A DNA stretch of 39,087 nt from Pseudomonadota bacterium (lineage in GTDB: Bacteria > Pseudomonadota > Gammaproteobacteria > Steroidobacterales > Woeseiaceae), in contig JADFSP010000022.1 of the NCBI GenBank assembly GCA_022560695.1, positions 1-39,087 of the forward strand. The letters are read 5' to 3'. A model generated the notes under the pieces. That model had not been told where the DNA came from. It was given only the letters and a program-made list of their open reading frames with translations, and made no database searches. Within the stretch, counting starts at the first letter, position 1, and each line of letters opens with the position of its first letter. Below are positions 6,931 through 15,653 of the stretch, piece by piece. A program made the position numbers and the translations under genes.

Positions 6931-7561
6931 GTGCGGTGATGCCGGCTTCAGACTCGAGCCGTTCGATGACTGCGACCAGGCTGGTCGAGCGTATTTCCGA
7001 ATCCACTTCCGCACGATAATTTCGAATGTATGACACGCCTTCGATGGTCACGTCGAATATGAACCAGCCAACGTCGCGCCTGACCAGCCCGTAGTTCACT
7101 GCTACCTTGGTGCCATCGTTGAGTCTGACAATCGTCTTGACTGTCGTGCGCTTCTTGGAGGCATCGCCGCGGAAGGTAAGAACTTTCACTCGACCCGCGT
7201 CGAATTCAAGCACACCATCGGCATACCGGTGCAACAGCGAGTCATAAAATGCCGCGGTGAATCGTTGTTTTTGCGACTCATCGGCAGATCGCCAGTGCCT
7301 GCCCAGTACGAGCTGCGCCGCGTATTTGCGATCAAAGCGCGGCAGCAGCATCTCGTTGATCAACGCGTACAGCGCTTGCTTGTCCTGTGCGAGTTCTTCT
7401 TTTCGTCCGTCAATGCCTGCCGCGAGAAACAAGACCGCCTCGTCGACGATATCGTTCGGCGACTCCGCGCTCGCCGCATTGGCGAACAATGCAAAGGGGG
7501 CCACGGCAATCACAAGCGCCAGTCGTTGCACAACGGACGCCCTGACCTCAGTCGTCCGCAT
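6923..7561 (-). CDS. mlaC: MlaC, periplasmic phospholipid-binding protein
   Basis: 212 residues. A signal peptide (about 1-32, ending ANAASA) exports it. The body matches the Tol-tolerance/MlaC family: LINEMLLPRFDRKYAAQLVLGRHWRSAD (about 68-95), then QRFTAAFYDSLLHRYADGVLEF, and the lipid-pocket beta sheet with VRLNDGTKVAVNYGLVRRDVGWFIFDVTIEGVS. MlaC shuttles phospholipids between MlaA and MlaD. The start ATG at 7561 overlaps the mlaD stop by 14 nt. A shorter GTG start at 7531 would trim the signal peptide and is less likely. Confidence 0.93.
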   Translation of the reverse strand: MRTTEVRASVVQRLALVIAVAPFALFANAASAESPNDIVDEAVLFLAAGIDGRKEELAQDKQALYALINEMLLPRFDRKYAAQLVLGRHWRSADESQKQRFTAAFYDSLLHRYADGVLEFDAGRVKVLTFRGDASKKRTTVKTIVRLNDGTKVAVNYGLVRRDVGWFIFDVTIEGVSYIRNYRAEVDSEIRSTSLVAVIERLESEAGITARE

Positions 7562-8021
7562 CGCCGGAATCCCGGTTCACCAGAAATTTGCCAATGAGAT
7601 TTTCGAGTATGATCGCCGATTGCGTAAACAGGACCTCGCTGCCATCTTCGAGATATATATCCGACCCGCCGGCCTGCAAACCAATGTATTGGCTACCGAG
7701 CAAACCCGATGTAAGGATACTGGCATCGGAATCGTCCGGAATCTGGTCATAGCGGCTGTCGATATCGAAGGTCACAACGGCTTCAAGCGCGATCGGATCG
7801 AATACGACGTTCGTGACCCTGCCGATCGTCACGCCGGCCATCGAGACCGGCGCCCGGCTGCGCAGACTGCCGACATTCGTGAACCGGGCCTCAACTTCGT
7901 AGGTGTCGGCGGCCGAGAAATTGTCGCCACCCGTTGTTTGCATCGTCAGGAAAAACAACGCTCCCATCCCGAACAACACGAACAGACCAGTGCTGATTTC
8001 TACTGAACGCGTTTGTTGCAT
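7548..8021 (-). CDS. mlaD: MlaD, MCE-domain substrate-binding subunit
   Basis: 157 residues. One N-terminal membrane segment (about 9-28) anchors it in the inner membrane. The MCE domain follows with YEVEARFTNVGSLRSRAPVSMAGVTIGRV and later GLLGSQYIGLQAGG. MlaD forms the hexameric periplasmic ring that receives or delivers lipids. It is shorter than E. coli MlaD (183) mainly at the C-terminus. It lies 9 bp after mlaE. Confidence 0.94.
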   Translation of the reverse strand: MQQTRSVEISTGLFVLFGMGALFFLTMQTTGGDNFSAADTYEVEARFTNVGSLRSRAPVSMAGVTIGRVTNVVFDPIALEAVVTFDIDSRYDQIPDDSDASILTSGLLGSQYIGLQAGGSDIYLEDGSEVLFTQSAIILENLIGKFLVNRDSGDADD

Positions 8022-8030
8022 AATTTCACC

Positions 8031-8795
8031 CTAGAGCATGAAAGCCGTGATCATGAAGTCGAAAATCAATACCGCGATTGCTGTATTTACGACCGTGCGA
8101 GTTGTCGCCCTTCCCACTCCTTCGGCCGTCGGAACAGCATTATAGCCTTCCCACACGGCAAGCAGACTCGCGACGATGCCGAAAACAACGCTCTTGATGA
8201 TGCCCTCATTAATGTCGGAAATATCCAGAGACTGCTGCATCTGTATCCAGAATGCGCCGGCATCGACACCGAGCAGATTGACACTCACAACATGCGCCCC
8301 GAGAAGCCCGATCGTGCTGAACACGGCAGCGAGAAGCGGCATTGAAATGACGCCGCCCAGAAATCTCGGGACGAGGACCCTGCGAATCGGATTGACCGCC
8401 ATCATCTCCATCGCTGACAACTGATCGGTCGCTTTCATGAGTCCGATTTCCGAGGCCAGCGCCGTCCCTGCGCGACCGGCGAACAACAGAGCGGTGATAA
8501 CGGGGCCAAGCTCCTTGACCAAAGCGAGCGCTGCGAACGCCCCGACCGAGTCTTCCGCATTGAAGCGGGCAAGGTTCGAGTATCCCTGCAGCCCCAGGAC
8601 GCCACCGATAAAAAAACCGCACACCATGATAATGACGAGAGACAATGCGCCGGCATTGTAGACCTGCTTGACGACGAGCCTGAAGCGTTTGACGAAGATC
8701 GAGGGTGAGTGCTGCAGCAAGCGCAGGAAGAACAGCTGAAATGCGCCGAATGTCCTTACGAATTCCTTGAGCGTGTTGTAGAAATCGCGAAACAT
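8031..8795 (-). CDS. mlaE: MlaE, permease subunit
   Basis: 254 residues with five to six membrane segments, in the MlaE/permease family. Typical motifs are GFFIGGVLGLQGY (about 61-73), ELGPVITALLFAGRAGTALASEIGLMKATDQLSAMEMM and the C-terminal GVGRATTRTVVNTAIAVLIFDF. It forms the dimeric membrane core of MlaFEDB. It starts 5 bp after the mlaF stop. Confidence 0.95.
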   Translation of the reverse strand: MFRDFYNTLKEFVRTFGAFQLFFLRLLQHSPSIFVKRFRLVVKQVYNAGALSLVIIMVCGFFIGGVLGLQGYSNLARFNAEDSVGAFAALALVKELGPVITALLFAGRAGTALASEIGLMKATDQLSAMEMMAVNPIRRVLVPRFLGGVISMPLLAAVFSTIGLLGAHVVSVNLLGVDAGAFWIQMQQSLDISDINEGIIKSVVFGIVASLLAVWEGYNAVPTAEGVGRATTRTVVNTAIAVLIFDFMITAFML

Positions 8796-8800
8796 TCGAG

Positions 8801-9622
8801 CTATTCCGCATCCCTGCCGAGCAGCTGTTCCTCATAATCCGGCGCCTCGAAATGAAATGCGACCGGGCCGTCGGCCATACCGTGCATGAATTGCTTCACG
8901 AGTTCAGAACTCGTTTGGTTGAGTTCTGCCGGGCTCCCCGACGCGGCTACCTTGCCATCCGAGATCAGAAAGCTGCAATCGGCAACGGTCGAAATTTCCT
9001 GCAAGTCGTGGCTCACAAGTATGCTCGAGATGCCCAAAGCATCGTTCATGCGCCGCACGAGGCGTACGATGACGCCCATGGAAATCGGGTCCAGACCCAC
9101 GAACGGCTCGTCGTAGATCAAGATGTCCGGATCCATCACCATCGCCCTGGCCAGCGCCACCCGGCGTTCCATGCCACCCGAAAGCTGTACCGGCATCATG
9201 TCTGCGGCGCCGCGCAAGCCGACCGCATGCAGCTTGGTCAGCACCACGTGACGGATCAGGCGGTTGGTCAGGCGCGTGTGTTCGCGCAGTGGAAATGCGA
9301 CGTTTTCGAACACGGACAAGTCGGTCAGCAACGCACCGTTCTGAAACAACACGCCGAAGCGCCGCCGCATCTTGTACAGGTTGGTTTGATTCAACATCGA
9401 GATATCGACGCCGTCAACGAAGATGACGCCGCGATCGGGTATCAGCTGCCGGGTTATCAGTCGTAGCAGGGTCGTCTTGCCGGTTCCGCTCGGCCCCATG
9501 ATCGCAGTGATCTTGCCGCGCTGAATGGTCAGGTTGAGGTCTTTGAAGATCGGCCGGGCGCCATGCGCATAAGCGAGGCCGCGAATCTCAATCAGGTGGT
9601 CCGACGGTGCATCCATGGTCAT
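8801..9622 (-). CDS. mlaF: MlaF, ATPase subunit
   Basis: 273 residues. The ABC ATPase motifs are intact: Walker A GPSGTGKT (43-50), Q-loop near FQNGALLTDLS (93-103), signature LSGGM (147-151), Walker B DILIYDEP (166-173) and H-loop SHDLQEI. The MERRVALARA sequence after the signature is typical of MlaF. It heads the mlaFEDCB operon. The start is ATG 9622, with a second in-frame ATG two codons later. The start overlaps the end of a short Arg-rich leader ORF. It diverges from the SUF regulator. Confidence 0.95.
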   Translation of the reverse strand: MTMDAPSDHLIEIRGLAYAHGARPIFKDLNLTIQRGKITAIMGPSGTGKTTLLRLITRQLIPDRGVIFVDGVDISMLNQTNLYKMRRRFGVLFQNGALLTDLSVFENVAFPLREHTRLTNRLIRHVVLTKLHAVGLRGAADMMPVQLSGGMERRVALARAMVMDPDILIYDEPFVGLDPISMGVIVRLVRRMNDALGISSILVSHDLQEISTVADCSFLISDGKVAASGSPAELNQTSSELVKQFMHGMADGPVAFHFEAPDYEEQLLGRDAE

Positions 9623-9714
9623 GATTCAATCAAGTGATACGGCCTCCGTCGCCGTGTCGTATTTACTGAGATTCGCCGGGCGACGCCCGTCGGCCAGAAC
9701 TGCGGCCGCCTCAT
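9619..9714 (-). CDS. Possible Arg-rich leader ORF overlapping mlaF
   Basis: A 31-codon reading frame (MRRPQFWPTGVARR... ending HLIES) starts with ATG at 9714. Its TGA overlaps the mlaF ATG in the ATGA arrangement. Nine of 31 residues are Arg, including a run of four. There is only a weak ribosome-binding site. Upstream ORFs of this sort can couple translation to the next gene, but at this GC content the frame may be chance. Confidence 0.22.
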   Translation of the reverse strand: MRRPQFWPTGVARRISVNTTRRRRPYHLIES

Positions 9715-9757
9715 CCGGTATCTGCCTGACGTCAGTCCACGCAGCGAGGGACGGCGT

Positions 9758-9766
9758 AGCATAGCA
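9758..9766 (-). promoter_or_regulatory. Candidate extended -10 promoter for mlaFEDCB
   Basis: On the minus strand TGCTATGCT gives an extended -10 (TGn plus TATGCT at 9763-9758) preceded by a T-run. No good -35 is visible. A transcript from here would carry a leader of about 130 nt before mlaF. Confidence 0.33.
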
Positions 9767-9842
9767 AAAAACCATTGCCCGGCTGCAGGCACGTGGCACG
9801 CCCGTTGAGCACCCGAAAGGCCGGAAACTCGCTTCGAAACCC

Positions 9843-9870
9843 TTGCAAACTATGGTCTCGACAGTAAAAT
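9843..9870 (+). promoter_or_regulatory. Candidate sigma-70 promoter of the suf operon
   Basis: TTGCAA (9843-9848) and TAAAAT (9865-9870) are spaced by 16 bp, a good sigma-70 match. The -10 abuts the palindromic operator at 9872-9886, so a bound repressor would block open-complex formation. The predicted start lies near 9877, about 35 nt before the regulator gene. Confidence 0.55.
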
Positions 9871-9892
9871 AGGACTAGAATAGTCCTTTATT
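9868..9892 (+). promoter_or_regulatory. IscR-type operator upstream of the SUF regulator
   Basis: The perfect inverted repeat GGACTA-GAA-TAGTCC (9872-9886), with AT-rich flanks, resembles the type 1 site recognised by [2Fe-2S]-IscR family repressors. It overlaps the -10/start region and lies 27 bp before an Rrf2/IscR-type gene. This supports autorepression of the whole SUF operon when Fe-S clusters are plentiful. Confidence 0.7.
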
Positions 9893-9912
9893 CAGGCCAG
9901 CGGAGAAAAGTG

Positions 9913-10374
9913 GTGCTCAGAATCAGCAGATTGACCGATTACGGGACAATGTTGCTGGCCCATCTGGCCAGCCACCCGCACACCGTCTGTAGCGCGACCG
10001 ATGTGGCTACAGCCACGCGGATTTCGCTGCCGACGGTCAGCAAACTCCTCAAGTCGCTGGCCCACACCGGGCTCGTCACGTCGACTCGCGGCACGAACGG
10101 TGGCTATCAGCTGGCGCGCGACCCAAGCGAGATCAGTGCCGCTGACATCATCGACGCCCTCGAAGGACCGGTTTCCATCACGGAGTGCAGCGCATCGGAC
10201 AGCCACTGTGACTTTGAACGCGACTGCAGCGTCGGCGGCGCATGGCGGCGAGTCAACGTGGCAATAAGGCGGGCGCTTGGCGAAGTCAGTCTCGTCGAAT
10301 TGCAGCGCACCAGCAGTCCGGTACCTCGCTTTCGTTTTGTCGGCCTGCCGATCACCGTTGAGTGGAAGGGCTAA
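9913..10374 (+). CDS. sufR: Rrf2/IscR-family SUF operon regulator
   Basis: 153 residues. The N-terminal winged helix (about 1-66) includes [16 protein letters not shown] as recognition helix and the wing [13 protein letters not shown]. Three cysteines (92, 99, 105) in a C-x6-C-x5-C arrangement match the Fe-S ligand cluster of IscR-like repressors. The first of two tandem GTG codons (9910) is too close to the GGAGA Shine-Dalgarno (9902-9906); the second (9913) gives normal spacing and the family's usual [12 protein letters not shown] start. It is placed first in the operon, 4 bp before sufB, behind an IscR-type palindrome. The symbol reflects role and context; this is not the cyanobacterial DeoR-type SufR. 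Confidence 0.85.
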   Translation: MLRISRLTDYGTMLLAHLASHPHTVCSATDVATATRISLPTVSKLLKSLAHTGLVTSTRGTNGGYQLARDPSEISAADIIDALEGPVSITECSASDSHCDFERDCSVGGAWRRVNVAIRRALGEVSLVELQRTSSPVPRFRFVGLPITVEWKG

Positions 10375-10378
10375 TCGA

Positions 10379-11827
10379 ATGTCAACCGAATCCGAAAACA
10401 TCGAAAGTTTCGTCAACCGTCGCTACGAGCACGGTTTCGTAACCGATATCGAGATGGACACGTTACCGCCCGGACTGGACGAGAATGTGATCCGGGCGAT
10501 ATCTGCCCGCAAGAACGAACCGGAGTTCATGCTCGAATGGCGGCTGCGTGCCTACCAGCAATGGCTGCAAATGAAAGAGCCCACATGGGCGCATGTGCGC
10601 TACACGCCGATCGTTTACAACGATATTTCCTATTACGCCGCCCCGAAGTCCGACAAGGACCGGCCGAAGAGTCTGGACGAAGTCGATCCGAAGTTACTCG
10701 AGACCTATGACAAGCTGGGCATTCCGCTGCATGAACGCGCACGGCTTGCCGGAGTTGCCGTCGATGCCGTTTTTGACAGCGTGTCCGTTGCAACAACGTT
10801 CAAGGAAAAGTTGTATGACGCCGGCGTGATTTTTTGTCCGTTTTCCGAAGCCGTTGAGAATCACCCTGAACTGATACGGAAATACCTCGGCAGCGTCGTA
10901 CCGCAGCGAGACAACTTTTTTGCCTCGCTCAATTCCGCCGTATTCAGTGACGGCTCCTTCGTCTATGTGCCGAAAGGCGTACGTTGCCCGATGGAGTTGT
11001 CGACGTACTTTCGTATCAATGCGGCCAACACGGGCCAGTTTGAACGAACGCTCATCATCGCTGACGAAGGCAGCCATGTCAGCTATCTCGAAGGCTGTAC
11101 CGCGCCGATGCGGGACGAAAATCAACTGCATGCGGCTGTGGTAGAACTCATCGCGCTCAAGGACGCGGAGATCAAATATTCAACCGTGCAAAACTGGTAT
11201 CCCGGCGACGAAAACGGCAAGGGCGGTATTTACAACTTCGTCACCAAGCGAGGTGACTGCCGTGGTGCCAACTCGAAGATATCGTGGACGCAGGTCGAAA
11301 CCGGTTCGGCCATTACCTGGAAATACCCGAGCTGTATTTTGCGCGGCGACAACTCCGTCGGGGAATTTTATTCCGTCGCGGTTACGAATAATTTCCAGCA
11401 AGCCGATACCGGCACAAAGATGATCCATATCGGTCGCAACACGCGCAGCACGATTGTGTCGAAGGGCATCTCGGCGGGCCATGCACAGACTACCTACCGC
11501 GGCCTTGTCCGTGTGATGCCGCAGGCTCATGGGGCGCGCAACCACACTCAATGCGATTCGCTGCTGATCGGTAAGGACTGTGGCGCACACACCTTCCCGT
11601 ACATGGAAATCAGGAACCCCGGGGCCAGGATAGAACACGAGGCGACGACCTCCAAGATATCAGCCGATCAGCTGTTCTATTGCCGACAGCGCGGCATCTC
11701 CGAAGAGGACGCCGTCAACCTGATCGTCAACGGCTTTTGCAAGGAAGTCTTCAAGGAATTGCCGATGGAATTTGCTGTGGAGGCGCAAAACCTGCTGAAC
11801 GTAAGCCTCGAAGGCGCCGTGGGCTAG
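10379..11827 (+). CDS. sufB: Fe-S cluster scaffold subunit SufB
   Basis: 482 residues from ATG 10379, preceded by GGAAGGG; the frame stays open upstream into the regulator gene, but MSTESENIE is the normal N-terminus. Family signatures include [54 protein letters not shown] and, near the end, [28 protein letters not shown]. SufB, with SufC and SufD, forms the SufBC2D scaffold that builds clusters from SufS-derived sulfur in the cytosol. Confidence 0.96.
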   Translation: MSTESENIESFVNRRYEHGFVTDIEMDTLPPGLDENVIRAISARKNEPEFMLEWRLRAYQQWLQMKEPTWAHVRYTPIVYNDISYYAAPKSDKDRPKSLDEVDPKLLETYDKLGIPLHERARLAGVAVDAVFDSVSVATTFKEKLYDAGVIFCPFSEAVENHPELIRKYLGSVVPQRDNFFASLNSAVFSDGSFVYVPKGVRCPMELSTYFRINAANTGQFERTLIIADEGSHVSYLEGCTAPMRDENQLHAAVVELIALKDAEIKYSTVQNWYPGDENGKGGIYNFVTKRGDCRGANSKISWTQVETGSAITWKYPSCILRGDNSVGEFYSVAVTNNFQQADTGTKMIHIGRNTRSTIVSKGISAGHAQTTYRGLVRVMPQAHGARNHTQCDSLLIGKDCGAHTFPYMEIRNPGARIEHEATTSKISADQLFYCRQRGISEEDAVNLIVNGFCKEVFKELPMEFAVEAQNLLNVSLEGAVG

Positions 11828-11840
11828 GCAAGGACACACG

Positions 11841-12593
11841 ATGCTGCAAATCGAGAATCTCAAAGTAAAGACGGGCGATGTGGAAATTCTTCGCGGGCTG
11901 TCATTGTCGGTCAACGCCGGTGAAGTGCACGCGATCATGGGGCCAAACGGCTCCGGCAAGAGCACGCTGGCGCTGGTCATCGCCGGTCACGAGGACTACG
12001 TCGTCACGGGCGGATCGGTCAACTTCAAGGGCAAAAACCTGCTCGAGCTGAAACCGGAAGAACGTGCACGCGAAGGAATATTCCTGGGATTTCAGTACCC
12101 CGTGGAAGTCCCGGGCGTCAACAATGCCTATCTGCTCAAGGCGGCCGTCAACGCCGTACGCCGGCATCAGGGACTCGATGAAATCGACGCATTCGAATTC
12201 CTGAAGCTGGCCCGGGAAAAAACGGCGCTGCTCGGCATGGATCCACAGTTTCTCAACCGTGGCGTCAACGAGGGTTTCTCCGGCGGCGAGAAAAAGCGCA
12301 ACGAAATATTGCAGATGGCCATGCTGGAACCGACGCTGGCGATTCTCGATGAGACGGATTCCGGCCTCGACATCGATGCCCTCAAAGCGGTGGCTAAGGG
12401 TATCAATGCACTGCGCAGTGACGACCGCGCCATCATCCTGGTCACCCACTACCAGCGCATGCTCGATTACATCGAACCCGATCATGTGCATGTATTGTCA
12501 CAGGGCCGCATCGTGCGCTCCGGCGACAAGTCACTGGCGTTGCAGCTCGAAGAAAAAGGTTACGAGTGGGTCCGCGAGGCAGCCAGCGCATGA
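11841..12593 (+). CDS. sufC: SUF ATPase SufC
   Basis: 250 residues. Walker A GPNGSGKST (34-42), signature GFSGGEKKRNEI and Walker B LAILDETDSGLDID are all present. The DETDSGLD form is diagnostic of SufC. This ABC-type ATPase powers the conformational change of the SufBCD scaffold. An AAGGA ribosome-binding site lies 13 bp after sufB. Its last codons overlap the sufD start. Confidence 0.97.
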   Translation: MLQIENLKVKTGDVEILRGLSLSVNAGEVHAIMGPNGSGKSTLALVIAGHEDYVVTGGSVNFKGKNLLELKPEERAREGIFLGFQYPVEVPGVNNAYLLKAAVNAVRRHQGLDEIDAFEFLKLAREKTALLGMDPQFLNRGVNEGFSGGEKKRNEILQMAMLEPTLAILDETDSGLDIDALKAVAKGINALRSDDRAIILVTHYQRMLDYIEPDHVHVLSQGRIVRSGDKSLALQLEEKGYEWVREAASA

Positions 12594-13876
12594 CAACTGC
12601 CGCCCTGCCGATGGATGTGCTCAGACGCGTCAGCACCGAATTGCCGAACGATCGCCTGACCCCGGTGCGCGAGGCCGCGCTGGCACGACTGCAGGAAAGT
12701 GGCCTGCCGACGACCCGTCAAGAAAACTGGAAATACACCGACCTGTCCGGCGCCATCGAGGTGGTCGAACGGGCGCTGGAGGCCGGTTCCGATAGCCCCG
12801 GGGCCGATAGCGTACAACCGGAAATCGACGCCGTTAGAAACACCATCGACGCTCACTGGCTCGTGATTGCGAACGGCCGAATCACTGGCGAGACGCCTCC
12901 CGATTTGCAGGCAGCAGGTGTTGAGGTCGTCAGGTTCAGCGAGTCATCCGCGATACCTTCGATCGACGAACCCCTCGCCGCGCTCAACGCAGCGTTACTT
13001 GAGGATGGCCTGTTTATTCGGGTCGCTGAAGGCGCGGACATCGATAAACCGATCGCCATACTCGTGATCGATGACACCGACACTACGCCCCGCATGTCAC
13101 AGGTGCGCGTCGCGATCGAACTCGCCCCCAATAGCCACGCACAATTCGTGGAGTATCACCTGTCGTCGGGTACCGCCGAACATTATTCGAATACCGTTAT
13201 TGACCTGACACTCGCAGATAATGCCAAGGTCGAGTACCTGCGCATTCAGAACCGTAGCCTGAATCACAGCCAGACCGAGCGAATGAACGTTCAGCTCGGA
13301 TGTGACAGCCAGCTCTGTCACTGCGGGTTCGACCTTGGCGGCAAGCTTTCCCGCAACGATCTGCATATTGACATCGTAGGCGCCGGCGCCAACGCGTCGT
13401 TTAACGGCCTGTTTTTGGCCGGAGACGGCCAGCACATCGACAACCATACGCGCGTAGACCATCGTGTCGGCCCCGCCCGCTCGACCCAGGAATACCGCGG
13501 CGTTCTGAGCGGAGCCTGTCGCGGAGTCTGGAACGGCAAGGTAATCGTCCATGCCGGTGCCGACGGCACCGATGCGCAACAGACCAATCACAACCTGCTG
13601 TTATCGGAGAAATCGGAAATCGATGCCAAACCCGAGCTCGAAATTTACGCCGATGACGTCAAGTGCAGCCACGGCACTACGATCGGCCAACTCGATGAAG
13701 CGGCCCTTTTCTACCTGCGATCGCGGGGGATCGACCTGCAGCATGCGCGGCAGATGCTGATACACGCATTCGGCACCAGCATCATCAGCAAATCGCCGCT
13801 GCCATCGGTGGCGGAATTACTTCGCGAATTGGTTGAAGCACGCCTCAATGAGCTCGTAGCGAGCGATGCAAAATGA
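12590..13876 (+). CDS. sufD: Fe-S cluster scaffold subunit SufD
   Basis: 428 residues from ATG 12590, chosen because it forms an ATGA overlap with the sufC stop. An earlier in-frame ATG lies inside sufC. SufD-type features include TRQENWKYTDLS near the N-terminus, the right-handed beta-helix core, and DDVKCSHGTTIGQLDEAALFYLRSRGI with the conserved His. It pairs with SufB in the scaffold and is linked to iron acquisition. It overlaps sufS by ATGA. Confidence 0.93.
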   Translation: MTTAALPMDVLRRVSTELPNDRLTPVREAALARLQESGLPTTRQENWKYTDLSGAIEVVERALEAGSDSPGADSVQPEIDAVRNTIDAHWLVIANGRITGETPPDLQAAGVEVVRFSESSAIPSIDEPLAALNAALLEDGLFIRVAEGADIDKPIAILVIDDTDTTPRMSQVRVAIELAPNSHAQFVEYHLSSGTAEHYSNTVIDLTLADNAKVEYLRIQNRSLNHSQTERMNVQLGCDSQLCHCGFDLGGKLSRNDLHIDIVGAGANASFNGLFLAGDGQHIDNHTRVDHRVGPARSTQEYRGVLSGACRGVWNGKVIVHAGADGTDAQQTNHNLLLSEKSEIDAKPELEIYADDVKCSHGTTIGQLDEAALFYLRSRGIDLQHARQMLIHAFGTSIISKSPLPSVAELLRELVEARLNELVASDAK

Positions 13877-15120
13877 CGCAGCCGCAACAGGATTTGCAAG
13901 ACACCATCGCGGTCAGTGATTACCGACAGGATTTTCCGTTGCTGCAGCAGGAAGTCAACGGGCATCCTCTTGTGTATCTCGACAGCGCCGCTTCTGCGCA
14001 ACAGCCGGCATCAGTCATGGATGCCGTGGCGCAATATGAGCGAACGGATCACGCCAACGTGCATCGCGGCGTCCATTCTCTAAGCCATCGTGCAACCGAC
14101 GCGTATGAGCAAGCACGGGACAAACTCCGTGCATTCATCAATGCGGAGAGCCGTAGCGAGATCGTATTGACGAGTGGCACGACGGAATCGATCAATCTGG
14201 TTGCACAGAGCTATTGCCGGCCGCGCATCGGTTCCGGTGACCGGATCCTGATAACGCACCTGGAACATCACTCGAACATCGTGCCGTGGCAGCTCGTCTG
14301 CGAACAAACCGGTGCCGAGCTGCTTGTTGCACCGATGGATTCGCGCGGTCAGCTCGTGCTCGAGAAATTGTATGAACTGATGACGGACAAGGTGAAAATC
14401 CTGGCGATCGGCCATGTCTCCAATGCGCTCGGCACGATCCACCCGCTGCGGGAGATCATCGCCAGGGCACACGCCCTCGGCATACCGGTACTCGTCGACG
14501 GTGCGCAGGGAGTGCCGCACATGGCCATCGATGTGCAGGACCTCGACTGTGATTTCTACGCGTTTTCCGGCCACAAAATGTTCGGGCCAACCGGGACCGG
14601 GGTGCTGTACGCCCGCGAATGCCTGCTGGAGACCATGCCGCCATACCAGGGTGGCGGCGACATGATCCTCGAGGTTTCCTTCGAGGGCACGACCTACAAT
14701 GATCTGCCGTACAAATTCGAGGCAGGGACACCGAACATCGCCGGAGTCATCGGCATGGGCGCCGCCGTCGACTACCTGCAGTCCGTCGGACTTGCGAATA
14801 TCGCAGAGCACGAGCAGCAATTGCTGGACTACATGACCAGGCGGCTGACGGAAATTGACGGCATTCGTTTGATCGGGACAGCCGCGAACAAGGCAAGCAT
14901 ACAGTCGTTCATGCTCGACGATATTCACTCGCATGACCTCGGCACGATCCTCGACCATCAGGGCGTTGCCATTCGTACGGGACACCATTGTGCGATGCCG
15001 GTTATGGATTATTTCGGCATCCCCGGCACTGCGCGAGCTTCCCTGGCGCTGTACAACAATGCCGACGATGTCGATCGACTGGTCGATGCGCTCGAACAGG
15101 CAAAGAAGCTGTTCGCATGA
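13873..15120 (+). CDS. sufS: SufS group II cysteine desulfurase
   Basis: 415 residues. This PLP enzyme takes sulfur from cysteine. The PLP lysine is K235 in FSGHKMFGPTGTGVLY, and the active-site cysteine is C373 in RTGHHCAMP, the group II signature. ANVHRGVHSLSHRAT and HLEHHSNIVPWQ are further hallmarks. No sufE follows; the partner here is the SufU-like protein encoded next, overlapping by ATGA. Confidence 0.96.
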   Translation: MTQPQQDLQDTIAVSDYRQDFPLLQQEVNGHPLVYLDSAASAQQPASVMDAVAQYERTDHANVHRGVHSLSHRATDAYEQARDKLRAFINAESRSEIVLTSGTTESINLVAQSYCRPRIGSGDRILITHLEHHSNIVPWQLVCEQTGAELLVAPMDSRGQLVLEKLYELMTDKVKILAIGHVSNALGTIHPLREIIARAHALGIPVLVDGAQGVPHMAIDVQDLDCDFYAFSGHKMFGPTGTGVLYARECLLETMPPYQGGGDMILEVSFEGTTYNDLPYKFEAGTPNIAGVIGMGAAVDYLQSVGLANIAEHEQQLLDYMTRRLTEIDGIRLIGTAANKASIQSFMLDDIHSHDLGTILDHQGVAIRTGHHCAMPVMDYFGIPGTARASLALYNNADDVDRLVDALEQAKKLFA

Positions 15121-15605
15121 ACGCACAGGGACTGAACATCGGCAACGCCCAGGAATTACGCGAGCTGTATCGAGAACTCATTCTCGACCACGCGCGCAGC
15201 CCGAGGCATTTCGGCAAACTGCCACATGCCACGCACAGCGCCGAGGGCATCAATCCTCTGTGCGGTGACAAACTGAAGCTCTACCTGGACGTCGACGACG
15301 CGAGCAATATCCGCGCGGCGTGCTTCGAAGGCTCGGGTTGCGCCATCTCGGTTGCGTCGGCGTCCCTGTTGACCGAAACCATCATCGGCCTGAGCGAGAA
15401 AGAAGCCATAGCCTGGTTCACGGCCGTTACGACGCGCCTGACGCACGGTGATCCCACCGGGGAATTTTCGGCGGTGGATCTCGGCAAACTCGAAGCGCTC
15501 GAAGGCGTGCGCGAATTTCCGGCACGAGTGAAATGCGCCACGCTCGCATGGCATGCATTACGCTCGGCGCTGCAACAACGACCCGCACCGGTTTCAACGG
15601 AATAG
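15117..15605 (+). CDS. sufU: SufU-type sulfur-transfer/scaffold protein
   Basis: 162 residues from ATG 15117, again an ATGA overlap with sufS. An IscU-like fold starts ELRELYRELILDHARSPRHFG. Conserved cysteines are C49 (PLCGD), C75 (GSGCAIS) and C140 (VKCATLAW). The 64-residue gap between the second and third Cys is the SufU spacing; IscU is about 20 shorter. SufU proteins bind zinc and accept persulfide from SufS, replacing SufE. Confidence 0.92.
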   Translation: MNAQGLNIGNAQELRELYRELILDHARSPRHFGKLPHATHSAEGINPLCGDKLKLYLDVDDASNIRAACFEGSGCAISVASASLLTETIIGLSEKEAIAWFTAVTTRLTHGDPTGEFSAVDLGKLEALEGVREFPARVKCATLAWHALRSALQQRPAPVSTE

Positions 15606-15653
15606 AATGCGACCGCGCTGAAACTCTGCGAATTAGCGAGACAGGAAACTAGT

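Noticed and set aside
7257..8006. Plus-strand open frame of 249 codons
   Set aside because: Antisense to mlaC and mlaD, which form a complete, overlapping operon.
9623..9757. Glycine-riboswitch-like CTCAG motif in the mlaF leader
   Set aside because: An AATCTCAG string is present on the minus strand, but the CCGAAGG core and tandem aptamer layout are missing and mlaF is not a glycine-related gene.
10277..10378. Extended N-terminus for sufB
   Set aside because: The extension overlaps the regulator gene; ATG 10379 has its own GGAAGGG ribosome-binding site and the normal family N-terminus.
14080..15126. Minus-strand open frame of 348 codons
   Set aside because: Antisense shadow of sufS, whose catalytic motifs are intact.
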